Below, in pieces: positions 9,778 to 17,848 of a DNA stretch of 55,428 nt. Positions within the stretch are counted from its first letter, which is position 1, and each line of letters opens with the position of its first letter. The DNA comes from an uncultured Verrucomicrobiota bacterium (GTDB lineage Bacteria > Verrucomicrobiota > Verrucomicrobiia > Verrucomicrobiales > Akkermansiaceae). The stretch is taken from assembly GCA_937867415.1 (NCBI GenBank), contig CALMKO010000058.1, positions 1-55,428 of the forward strand, given 5' to 3'. The notes beneath the pieces were generated by a model. The model was not told where the DNA came from and made no database searches. It worked only from the letters and a program-made list of their open reading frames with translations. The position numbers and the translations under genes are program-made.

Positions 9778-9875
9778 GAAATCATCCGAGCTTTGGGGGA
9801 AGGTTTCAACAATCGGGAAATGCCGGGGCTAGGTCAAACCAAAAATCAGGGCAATCCGCCCCGGGGATTCCAACT

Positions 9876-12536
9876 CTATCGCACATTCCGTGAAATGCCC
9901 CTCCACACCCGTCTGCGCAATAACTCCAACACGATCATCCCGCATGCGAAAGGTAGAATGAACATCCACACCGCCAGCGGGATGGGCGCAGTGCCGAAAA
10001 GCGCGTTGCCCCACGGGGTGTAGTCGATCAGCATGATGAGTAACATCTCCATGGCGACGCCGCCCACGAGGAGCTTGTTGCTGAAAAAGGTCCGGAGATT
10101 CATGGATCGCCGCACGCTACGGCAGAGGAACACGTTGGCAACCTGCATGACGACGATGGCGCTCAGACAGGCGGTGGTGGCTTGGAGGTAGAGCGGGTCC
10201 TTGGTTGCCAGGGACTGCCCGAAAGACCATCCGCCGCCACGCAGCACGAACAGGAAGGCGGCCAGCGCCGCGACGGCTTGCAGCGGTCCGAGAAAAAGGT
10301 AGGCACGGGTGAGCAGGCTGCCGCTGAGCAGGCGCTGGTCCCGACCACGCGGCGGGGCCATCATGATTTCGGGTCCGCCTCTTTCGGCACCCAGTCCGAG
10401 CGCAGGCAGCATATCAGTACCGAGATCCACAGCGAGGATCTGAATGATCGTAAGCGGCAGCGGGATCCGGAAAACCACAAACGCAAGGTAGGGGATGATC
10501 TCCGGGATGTTCGAGGTGAGGATGTAGGTCAGGAAATTGCGGATGTTCACAAACACCGCGCGCCCTTCCTCGATGGCGGCCACAATGCTCGCGAAGTTAT
10601 CATCTAACAATACAATGTCAGCGGACTCCCTGGCGACGTCGGTGCCGCTCAGACCCATGGCGATGCCGACATGCGCCTTGCGCAGCGCGGGAGCGTCGTT
10701 CACTCCGTCACCGGTGACAGCCACGATCTCATTCTTCTTTTTCAGTGCGGCTACGATGCGCATCTTCTGCTCTGCCTGCACGCGGGCGAAAATGATTTCC
10801 GGCGCATCCAGCGCGAGCTGGAGTTGGATATTGGACAGGTGGACGAGTTGTTCGCCCGTGATCAACACCGGGCATGCCGTGCGCACCAATCCGATTTCGC
10901 GGGCGATGGCCTCGGCGGTCTGCGGATGGTCGCCAGTGACCATGATCACCTTGATGCCCGCGTTGCGGCATTGTTGCAGCGCGCCAGGGACTTCCGGGCG
11001 TGGCGGATCCTCGAGTCCGACCAGTCCGGCGACGACCATTTCCGAGTCGGCATTTTCGAGCTCGAAGTCCGGCGGGAGAGGCCGCCAGGCAAGCGCGAGC
11101 ACCCGCAGGCCATCCTTGCCCATTTTTTCGGCGGCGGTCTTGTAGCGCTCCGCAAGCTCGTTTGATAGATCGCTGGTTTCTTCACCACTTGCAGCATACT
11201 TGCAGCGGGCGAGCACCACCTCGGGGGCACCCTTGCAAAAGAGGATTGGCCCGGTTGCCGTGCGGTGGATGGTGGAGAGTCGCTTTTTGTCGGAATCAAA
11301 GGGAATTTCTTGGATCCTCGGCAAATCGGGAATCGCAGGCATGGCCTTTGCCGCGAGCTGGACCAGGGCGACTTCCATGGGGTCGCCCAACCAGGTGGTT
11401 TCCGATTTTTTCAAATCATGACAGAATGCCGCGATCTTGAAAAAGGGCAGGGTGTTAGGTGTGGTGGGCTGATGGTGGTCCATCAACTCGCCGTCGATGA
11501 ACAAGCGCTTTACCGACATGCGGTTTTGCGTGAGCGTGCCTGTCTTGTCGGTGCAGATCACCGTGGTACAGCCGAGCGCCTCGACCGCGGGAAGGTGGCG
11601 GATGAGCGCGTTACGCCGGGCCATGCGCTGGGAGGCCATCGCAAGTGACAGGGTGACCGTAGGCAGCAAGCCTTCCGGCACGTTGGCCACGATGATGCCG
11701 ATCGCGAAGATGAAATTCTCCCAGAATGAAAGCCCGATCAGGTGACCGATCACAAAGAATGCGACACCGAGGACCAGTGCCAGTCCTGCGACGATCCGGC
11801 TGACGTGGAGGATCTCCTTCTGGAGCGGTGACACCGTGTCATCCGTGGTCTGGGTGAGGTGGGCGATCTGGCCGAATGCGGAGTGTCCACCTGTGGCGAA
11901 GACCAAGGCCTTCGCCTCGCCGGAGACCAGTGAGGTGCCCGCGAGCAAGACGTTCGAGCTGCGCTGGGTTTCCACTTCATCGCAGGGATCGGCACTGCGC
12001 GAGGACGGGACCGATTCGCCCGTGATGGTGGCATTGTTGACCCGGACCCCGAAGGCTTCGACCAGTCGGCAGTCCGCAGGCACCAGATCGCCGGACTCGA
12101 GTAAAACAAGATCGCCCGGCACCAATTCGGCGGCCGGCAGGTCCCGGACGGAACCATCACGCATGACCTTGGTGGAGTGCGGTAACAGTTTCTTGAGAAC
12201 CGCCAGCGCGCGCTCGGTCTGATAGGTCTGCCAGAATGAAAACGTGCCGTTGATCAGGATCACGCCGATGATTGCGAAGCCGAGCGTCGCCATGCCCTCT
12301 CCCGGCTGTCTCCATGCGGCGAAGAAAGCAAGCGCGGCTGCGATCCAAAGGATCAGTGCGAAAAAATGAATGAACTCGCGGGCGAATTTGAGAACGAGCG
12401 GTTCTGTGGTGATTTCTTCCACTTGGTTGGGGCCGAATTCGGCAAGTCGCCGAGTGGCTTCATTCCTCGTCAGTCCGGCGCTGCTGCTGTTCAGGCTGGC
12501 GAATGCATCCTTGCTGTCGAGGTGATGGATCTTCAT
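9876..12536 (-). CDS. P-type ATPase resembling Na+/K+-ATPase alpha subunit
   Basis: An 886-residue class II cation pump. Seen are TITGES (about residue 170, actuator), TM4 IVANVPEGLLPTVTL, the phosphorylation motif ICTDKTGTLTQNRM (Asp near residue 330) and TGDGVNDAPALRKA. The TM4 PEGLL and the TM5-TM6 blocks YILTSNIPEIIPY (about residue 669) and VDLGTDMLPALGL strongly resemble animal Na,K-ATPase alpha rather than SERCA, and keep the S-N-x-x-E and D-x-x-x-D cation ligands. There is no extra metal-binding domain. The start at 12536 (MKIHHLD) is chosen because earlier codons do not look like protein. It follows the ATPase stub by 13 bp in the formate operon. Exact ions transported are unknown. 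Confidence 0.93.
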   Translation of the reverse strand: MKIHHLDSKDAFASLNSSSAGLTRNEATRRLAEFGPNQVEEITTEPLVLKFAREFIHFFALILWIAAALAFFAAWRQPGEGMATLGFAIIGVILINGTFSFWQTYQTERALAVLKKLLPHSTKVMRDGSVRDLPAAELVPGDLVLLESGDLVPADCRLVEAFGVRVNNATITGESVPSSRSADPCDEVETQRSSNVLLAGTSLVSGEAKALVFATGGHSAFGQIAHLTQTTDDTVSPLQKEILHVSRIVAGLALVLGVAFFVIGHLIGLSFWENFIFAIGIIVANVPEGLLPTVTLSLAMASQRMARRNALIRHLPAVEALGCTTVICTDKTGTLTQNRMSVKRLFIDGELMDHHQPTTPNTLPFFKIAAFCHDLKKSETTWLGDPMEVALVQLAAKAMPAIPDLPRIQEIPFDSDKKRLSTIHRTATGPILFCKGAPEVVLARCKYAASGEETSDLSNELAERYKTAAEKMGKDGLRVLALAWRPLPPDFELENADSEMVVAGLVGLEDPPRPEVPGALQQCRNAGIKVIMVTGDHPQTAEAIAREIGLVRTACPVLITGEQLVHLSNIQLQLALDAPEIIFARVQAEQKMRIVAALKKKNEIVAVTGDGVNDAPALRKAHVGIAMGLSGTDVARESADIVLLDDNFASIVAAIEEGRAVFVNIRNFLTYILTSNIPEIIPYLAFVVFRIPLPLTIIQILAVDLGTDMLPALGLGAERGGPEIMMAPPRGRDQRLLSGSLLTRAYLFLGPLQAVAALAAFLFVLRGGGWSFGQSLATKDPLYLQATTACLSAIVVMQVANVFLCRSVRRSMNLRTFFSNKLLVGGVAMEMLLIMLIDYTPWGNALFGTAPIPLAVWMFILPFACGMIVLELLRRRVWRGISRNVR

Positions 12537-12549
12537 GGTCTGCGGTGAT

Positions 12550-12924
12550 CTATTCAGAAATCGCGTACTCGCCACCCCGGCCGAGCGCTTCGATGGATTT
12601 CTCCACCTTGCTTTCCTGGAGAAAGCCGACGATGGCATGAACCAGAAGCACCATGAGGATGACCGACACATCCACCCACTCGCCAAGGGATGAGGTAACG
12701 ACCACGACGATCAGCAGGATGTCGATGAGCGGCGGGTTGACCTGTTGGAGGAGCCTGAGCCATGCGGGGGTGCCGCGCCGGGTGCTCACCCGGTTCTGTC
12801 CGAACCTTGCGCCGCGGCCATCGACGTCATCCTCCGAGAGACCGCTCGCCAGATTCAGGTCAAGCAGTGCCGTCGTCTCGGCGAGCGGCATCGGATGCCA
12901 CGCCCTGTCAGCCAGTTTTTCCAT
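12550..12924 (-). pseudogene. N-terminal stub of a second P-type cation ATPase
   Basis: A 124-residue frame equivalent to the cation-ATPase N-terminal domain plus TM1 and TM2 of a class II P-type ATPase: WHPMPLAETTALL, LSEDDVDGRGARFGQNRV, then IDILLIVVVVTSSLGEWVD and the TM2 exit GFLQESKVEKSIEAL. It stops just where the actuator domain should begin. A strong GGGAGG site lies ahead of the ATG at 12924, and it overlaps the FNT channel gene by 17 bp. This looks like a truncated duplicate of the kind of gene that follows, though translation is clearly possible and a small two-span membrane protein cannot be excluded. Confidence 0.75.
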
Positions 12925-13729
12925 GGGAACCTCCCCCCTGCGTGAGCTTGCGCCGGTAGATGGTGTGATAGACCAGACCCACCATGCCCGCACCTCCCAA
13001 CAGATTTCCAAGGGTGACGGGAACGAGGTTGCGCAGCATGTCGGCGAGGCTGATGTCCGCTCCGAGGAACAGGCCAAGCGGAATGAAATACATGTTGGCC
13101 ACGCTGTGTTCGAAACCCGCCGCCACGAAGGCGGTCACGGGGAAAAGGATGGCAAGAATCTTGTCGGCGACCGTGCGCCCGGCCATCGCGAGCCAGACGG
13201 CAAGGCAGACGAGCACATTGCACAGCACCCCGCGGAAGAACGCTTCGGCGAAGGGCAGCGCCACCTTGGTGGTGGCAAGTGCCACCGCCGTGCGGCCCAC
13301 CGCGCCCTCGCCCGTGCCAGCGTGACCTGATAGGGCGACGATGGCCGCAAGCCCTGCGGCGCCGATGAAGTTCGCGAGATAGATGATGGTGAAATTCGCG
13401 AGCAGTTTCCGGATGTGGATCCTGCCGGCCACGTAGCTCATCACGAGCAGGTTGTTGCCCGTGAAAAGCTCCGCCCCGGCGATCACCACGAGAATCAGGC
13501 CGAGCGAAAACACCGCTCCCGCGAGCACCCTGCCCACGGCGAAGCTGAGTCCGGCATCACACAGGACAAGCGTGGCAAACATCGCCCCGAGGCCGATGAA
13601 GCCGCCCGCAAGCACACCCAGCGCGACCATGGAAGTGATCGGCAGGTTCGCCTTGGCCACCCCCACGGTCTCCACCCGCTCGGCGATTTCGCGGGGCGAA
13701 TAGCAATCAAATCCGAAGATCTCAGGCAT
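12908..13729 (-). CDS. Formate/nitrite transporter (FNT, FocA-like)
   Basis: A 273-residue channel of the FNT fold with six hydrophobic spans. Family features seen are the N-terminal SPREIAERVETVGVAKA helix, TGNNLLVMSYVAGR, and the pore half-helix AAGFEHSVANMYFIPLGL with its conserved histidine. In FocA this family passes formate with the aid of that histidine. The ATG at 13729 overlaps the end of the formate dehydrogenase gene by 8 bp, so formate rather than nitrite is the likely substrate. The upstream in-frame ATG (13759) would add ten non-family residues. Confidence 0.92.
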   Translation of the reverse strand: MPEIFGFDCYSPREIAERVETVGVAKANLPITSMVALGVLAGGFIGLGAMFATLVLCDAGLSFAVGRVLAGAVFSLGLILVVIAGAELFTGNNLLVMSYVAGRIHIRKLLANFTIIYLANFIGAAGLAAIVALSGHAGTGEGAVGRTAVALATTKVALPFAEAFFRGVLCNVLVCLAVWLAMAGRTVADKILAILFPVTAFVAAGFEHSVANMYFIPLGLFLGADISLADMLRNLVPVTLGNLLGGAGMVGLVYHTIYRRKLTQGGGSHGKTG

Positions 13730-16406
13730 GACCGTCGCCCCCTTCCGTTCTCTCGACACGCACGGCGGTCACTTTGTATTCCGGGGTCATCGTCTGTTTG
13801 TCGCGACCTTGACCGGTAAGCTGGTTCAGCCCGATCTCACCGGTGTGAAACGTGGCGAAAAGCCGGCCCTTCCCGAGACCGGGGTCGATGTGCAACGGGA
13901 TTTCCACCGCGCCGTGACGGCTGGTGACGCGGACGGAAGCGCCATCAGCAAGACCCAGGCGGGTGGCGTCGGCGGGTGAGATGTCAAGCGTGTCGGTGGG
14001 ACGGAGTTCGAGGTTGGGTGTGCGCAGGGTCATGGTTCCCGCGTTGAACTGATAGAGATTGCGTCCGGTGGTGAGAATGAACGGATATTCTTCTGTTAGA
14101 CTTTCTGTGGATTCCTGGAAATCGATGCGTTGCAGCGCGGCCGTCTTGGAATCCACGAAGCCGTTTTGGTGCAGGATGCCCGTGCCGGGGTGCGTCTCGT
14201 CCGGGCATGGCCATTGCAGGCCCTCATGCTCGATGCGCGGGTAGCTGATGCCCGCACCGGCCTTCCAGACGCTGCGGATCTCGTCCCAGATCGCCTCGGC
14301 GGATGGATAGGGAAACGCGTCCGCGAAGCCCATCGTCCGCGCGACATCACACACGATCTCCCAGTCCGCCTTCGCATGGCCGGGTGCGGGTATCGCCCGC
14401 CGCACGCGCTGGATCCGGCGCTCGGAGTTCATGAACGTGCCATCTTTTTCAAAGGACGATGCCGCAGGCAGAAAGAGATGTCCGAATTTACGCGCAAGTT
14501 CATTGAAGAACAGATCCTGCACGATCACGAGCCCGACGTTTCCAAGCGCGGCGTGGGTCCGGAGTGAATCGGGCTGGGTGAACGAGACATCGTAACCGAT
14601 GGCCCACAGCGCCTTCAGTTCGCTGCGTTCTGCGGCATCGATCATTTCCATCAGATTTAAGCCTGGAGTGCTTGGCAGTGGATGGTTCCAAGCGGTAGAG
14701 AATGCATCGTGGCCCTGTGCTAATGGAACATATCCTGTCAGGTGGCCGGGCTCGCAGCCCATGTGTGCGGCGCCCTGCACATTGTTCTGACCGCGCAGGG
14801 GGTTCACGCCACAGCCGGGCTTGCCGAAGTTTCCCGTGAGCAGGGCGAGGTTCACCAAGGTCATGACGCCTTCCGAGCCCTGCACATGCTCGGTCATGCC
14901 GAGCCCGTGAAAAGCCATCGACGGCGAGCGGGTCGCATAGATCCTAGCGGCCGCGCGGATGTCCTTGGCATTGACGCCACAGATGGCGGCGGCCCGCTCG
15001 GGTGTCCAATCCATGATGAATTCCATGAACTCCCCGCAACCGCTGATGCGCTGCTCCAGCGCGCTCGTGTCGGCGAGTGATTCGGTAAGGATGACGTGGG
15101 CAAGTGCATTCAGAAGCGGCACGTTGGTTCCGGGGCGCAGGGCGAGATGCACCTGGGCATGGCGAGCCAGTTCGATGGCGCGCGGGTCGATGACGATCAG
15201 CGGCGCGCCACGCAACACCGCCTGCTTGATGCGGGCACCGACGATCGGGTGCGCCTCGGTCGGGTTGCAGCCGCAAATGAGAAAGGAGCCCGCTTGCTCG
15301 ATATCGTCAAAGGAATGGGTCGCCGCACCCGTGCCGAGCATCCGCTTCATCGCCAACGCGGTCGGCGCGTGGCAGACTCGGGCGCAGCAGTCGATGTTGT
15401 TCGTTCCGAGGACGATTCGTGCGAATTTCTGCGTCACGTAGTTTTCTTCATTCGTGCTCCGGGCGGAGCCAAGCATGCCGATGGCTTGAGGTCCATGAGT
15501 CTTGAGAACGGCTTGCAAGCGCTCCGCAAGCCACTCATTGGCATGTTCCCATGTCACCGAGTGCCATTCCGATCCTTTGCGAAGCATCGGCTCGCGGACA
15601 CGGTCAGCCGAGTGGGTGAAGCCGAAGGCGTAGCGACCTTTCACACACAGGTGCCCCTTGTTCACCGGGGCGTCCATGACCGGCTTGATCTCGACGATGC
15701 GGTCGCCGCGCGTGCCTACCAGCATTTCACAACCCACGCCGCAATACGGACAGGTGGTGCGCGTCCATTTTTCCAACATCCCGTGATCCGGGATCGGGCG
15801 GTCTTCGATGGCTCCGGTCGGGCAGGTGTCGGCACAGGCACCGCAACTCACGCAAGCGCTTTCCAACAGGCTTCCGCCGCCACCGGGCAGGATGCGCGTG
15901 GCATCACCCCGGTTCCACGTGCGCCAGACAAACTGGCCCTGCACTTCATCGCAGATTCTCACACAGCGCGCACAGGTGATGCAGCGTTCCATGTCCACGC
16001 GCAGGTAGGGGTGCGTGGTGTCGGTGAAATGCGGCCGCCCTGAACGGCCTTGCGCGGGGATGCCATAGTGCCGCAGCCACCGGTGAAAGGTTTTTTCAGG
16101 GCTTTTTGAGATGGCCGCCGCCGGATAGTCCCTAGCAAGCAGGCGCAGCAAGGTGCGCCGGGTATCCTCGACGGCGGGTGAATGGGTTTCGATTTCCATG
16201 CCATCCTGCAAGGCGGTGTCGCAGGCGGAGACAAGATGATCCACGCCTTTGACCGCGACCGCGCAGAGTCGGCAGGCACCGGTGGGATGCAGTCGGTCAT
16301 CGTGACAAAGGGTGGGCACTTCGATCCCCTGCCGCTTGAGGGCTTGCAGGATGGTCGATCCTTCAGGCACCTCGTGCAGCGCTCCGTTGATCATCGCGTG
16401 AAGCAT
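13722..16406 (-). CDS. NAD-dependent formate dehydrogenase, molybdopterin catalytic subunit
   Basis: An 894-residue molybdo/tungstopterin enzyme. Order of parts: NuoG-like [2Fe-2S] domain (PTLCHDDRLHPTGACRLCAV, later SAC), two ferredoxin-type clusters (CITCARCVRIC; CVSCGACADTCP), the bis-MGD domain with CPYCGVGC, and a C-terminal molydopterin-binding barrel (ILTTGRNLYQFNAGTMT). The catalytic position is cysteine, not selenocysteine, in DCCARVCHAP (about residue 345). An AAGGAGGTGGAG site directly precedes the ATG at 16406, which overlaps the NuoEF-like gene by 16 bp. The protein oxidises formate to CO2 and passes electrons to the adjacent NADH-site subunit. No fdhD or fdsD maturation gene is present in the window. 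Confidence 0.94.
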   Translation of the reverse strand: MLHAMINGALHEVPEGSTILQALKRQGIEVPTLCHDDRLHPTGACRLCAVAVKGVDHLVSACDTALQDGMEIETHSPAVEDTRRTLLRLLARDYPAAAISKSPEKTFHRWLRHYGIPAQGRSGRPHFTDTTHPYLRVDMERCITCARCVRICDEVQGQFVWRTWNRGDATRILPGGGGSLLESACVSCGACADTCPTGAIEDRPIPDHGMLEKWTRTTCPYCGVGCEMLVGTRGDRIVEIKPVMDAPVNKGHLCVKGRYAFGFTHSADRVREPMLRKGSEWHSVTWEHANEWLAERLQAVLKTHGPQAIGMLGSARSTNEENYVTQKFARIVLGTNNIDCCARVCHAPTALAMKRMLGTGAATHSFDDIEQAGSFLICGCNPTEAHPIVGARIKQAVLRGAPLIVIDPRAIELARHAQVHLALRPGTNVPLLNALAHVILTESLADTSALEQRISGCGEFMEFIMDWTPERAAAICGVNAKDIRAAARIYATRSPSMAFHGLGMTEHVQGSEGVMTLVNLALLTGNFGKPGCGVNPLRGQNNVQGAAHMGCEPGHLTGYVPLAQGHDAFSTAWNHPLPSTPGLNLMEMIDAAERSELKALWAIGYDVSFTQPDSLRTHAALGNVGLVIVQDLFFNELARKFGHLFLPAASSFEKDGTFMNSERRIQRVRRAIPAPGHAKADWEIVCDVARTMGFADAFPYPSAEAIWDEIRSVWKAGAGISYPRIEHEGLQWPCPDETHPGTGILHQNGFVDSKTAALQRIDFQESTESLTEEYPFILTTGRNLYQFNAGTMTLRTPNLELRPTDTLDISPADATRLGLADGASVRVTSRHGAVEIPLHIDPGLGKGRLFATFHTGEIGLNQLTGQGRDKQTMTPEYKVTAVRVERTEGGDGHA

Positions 16407-17848
16407 GACTCCACCTCCTTCCCGTAGTAACGCATGACCGATTCCGCAAACGCGGCCAAGCCGGAGCCGTGGCCGCACAGGCTGGCCATCTTCAGGGCGT
16501 TTACGATTTCACGCCACTCGGTCTCAGCGGATCCCGTGCTTGTGGCTTCCGAAAAAAGCGCCTCGATCCGGCGTGACCCAAGGCGGCACGGCGTGCATTT
16601 GCCACAAGACTCGTCGGCACCGAATGAGAAGACATGACGCACCAGCGCGCGAATCGAGGTGCCTTCATCGAAAGCGATCACCCCGCCATGCCCCACCCCG
16701 GCACCAATCGCGGTGAGCTCCTCGAAACCGAAACGCGTATCCAGCAGCTCCGGCGGGATGATGCCGGCAAGCGGTCCGCCGATGATCAGTCCTTTAAGGG
16801 AGCCGTTGCACAGGCCACCGCCGATATCCTCGACGATCTGGCGCACGGGAATCCCGAACTCAACCTCGTAGAGACCAGGGCGCTTGAAGAGCGAGTTGAG
16901 TGAGATCAGTTTCGTCCCGCGGCTGGAGGAAAATCCCAGCACCTGATAGGCCTCGCAGCCATTGCGGATGATCCATGGCACGGTGGCGAAGGTCTCGACA
17001 TTGTTGATCACCGTGGGTTGGCCGAAAAGTCCATGCGCGGTGGGATAGGGCGGGCGCGCCATCACTTCCGGCCGCCGACCCTCGATGGATCGCAGCAAGG
17101 CACTTTCCTCCCCGCAGATATAGCTTCCACGTCCGGCCTTGACCTCGATGTCGAAGTCACGCCCGCCACCGAGAATTCCGAAATCCCTGGCTTCCGCCAA
17201 CGCGTGATCAAGCGACACTAGGGCGGCCGGATACTCGTGCCGCAGGTAGATCCAGCCTCGCGTGGCTCCCGTGGCGTAGGCGGCGATCGCCATGCCTTCG
17301 ATGAGTGCGTGCGGATCATCCTCCATCAGAAACCGATCACTGAACGCTCCCGCATCCCCCTCGTCAGCATTGGCGACGAGGTATTTCGGCTGTGCAGCCT
17401 GCTGCGCCACCGCGCGCCACTTGCGGCCAGTGGGAAATCCCGCGCCGCCGCGTCCGCGCAATCCGGAATCCTCGAGGGTGGCGAGCACCTGTTCACGCGG
17501 CTCGGCAACTGCCCGGTCGAAGGCCTCGTAGCCACCGCTGCGGCAGTAGGCAGCGAGGGACCCGCCATGGCCTTGCAGGATCCTGCCGAGCAGGACGGCC
17601 TCCGATGAGAATGCTCGGATCGTCGGTCGTTGGTTCGACAAGCCGACCGCAGGTCCCTCGAAACACCTGCCAAGGCAAAACACGCGTGGGTTCGGATCAG
17701 ATCGCTCGTGCCCAAGCGAGTTGTGGGCGACGAAGCAGGCCGTGCCGCCGCAGGGATCCGCCGTGAGATCGCAAGCTTCGAGGTGATAGAACGAAGCGGT
17801 TTCCGGATCCGGAGCGATGGGGCGACAGGCTGGATCATGCGGTTGCAT
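16391..17848 (-). CDS. Formate dehydrogenase NuoE/NuoF-like subunit
   Basis: A 485-residue fusion. Residues 20-65 are a shortened NuoE-like thioredoxin-fold [2Fe-2S] segment (DPCGGTAC ... VFCLGRC: Cys 33, 38, 58, 62). The NuoF part follows: LRGRGGAGFPTGRKW for FMN, YICGEESALLRSIEGRRP for NADH, and a C-terminal [4Fe-4S] motif ESCGKCTPCRLGS ... LCGHG. This subunit would carry electrons between the formate site and NAD+. Fusing NuoE and NuoF parts explains why no separate gamma subunit gene is present. Its ATG shares one base with the ppsA stop (TGATG), so translation is probably coupled. Confidence 0.92.
   Translation of the reverse strand: MQPHDPACRPIAPDPETASFYHLEACDLTADPCGGTACFVAHNSLGHERSDPNPRVFCLGRCFEGPAVGLSNQRPTIRAFSSEAVLLGRILQGHGGSLAAYCRSGGYEAFDRAVAEPREQVLATLEDSGLRGRGGAGFPTGRKWRAVAQQAAQPKYLVANADEGDAGAFSDRFLMEDDPHALIEGMAIAAYATGATRGWIYLRHEYPAALVSLDHALAEARDFGILGGGRDFDIEVKAGRGSYICGEESALLRSIEGRRPEVMARPPYPTAHGLFGQPTVINNVETFATVPWIIRNGCEAYQVLGFSSSRGTKLISLNSLFKRPGLYEVEFGIPVRQIVEDIGGGLCNGSLKGLIIGGPLAGIIPPELLDTRFGFEELTAIGAGVGHGGVIAFDEGTSIRALVRHVFSFGADESCGKCTPCRLGSRRIEALFSEATSTGSAETEWREIVNALKMASLCGHGSGLAAFAESVMRYYGKEVESCFTR

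Noticed and set aside
15372-15374. Possible selenocysteine codon in formate dehydrogenase
   Set aside because: The codon is TGC, so the residue is cysteine and no UGA is present.
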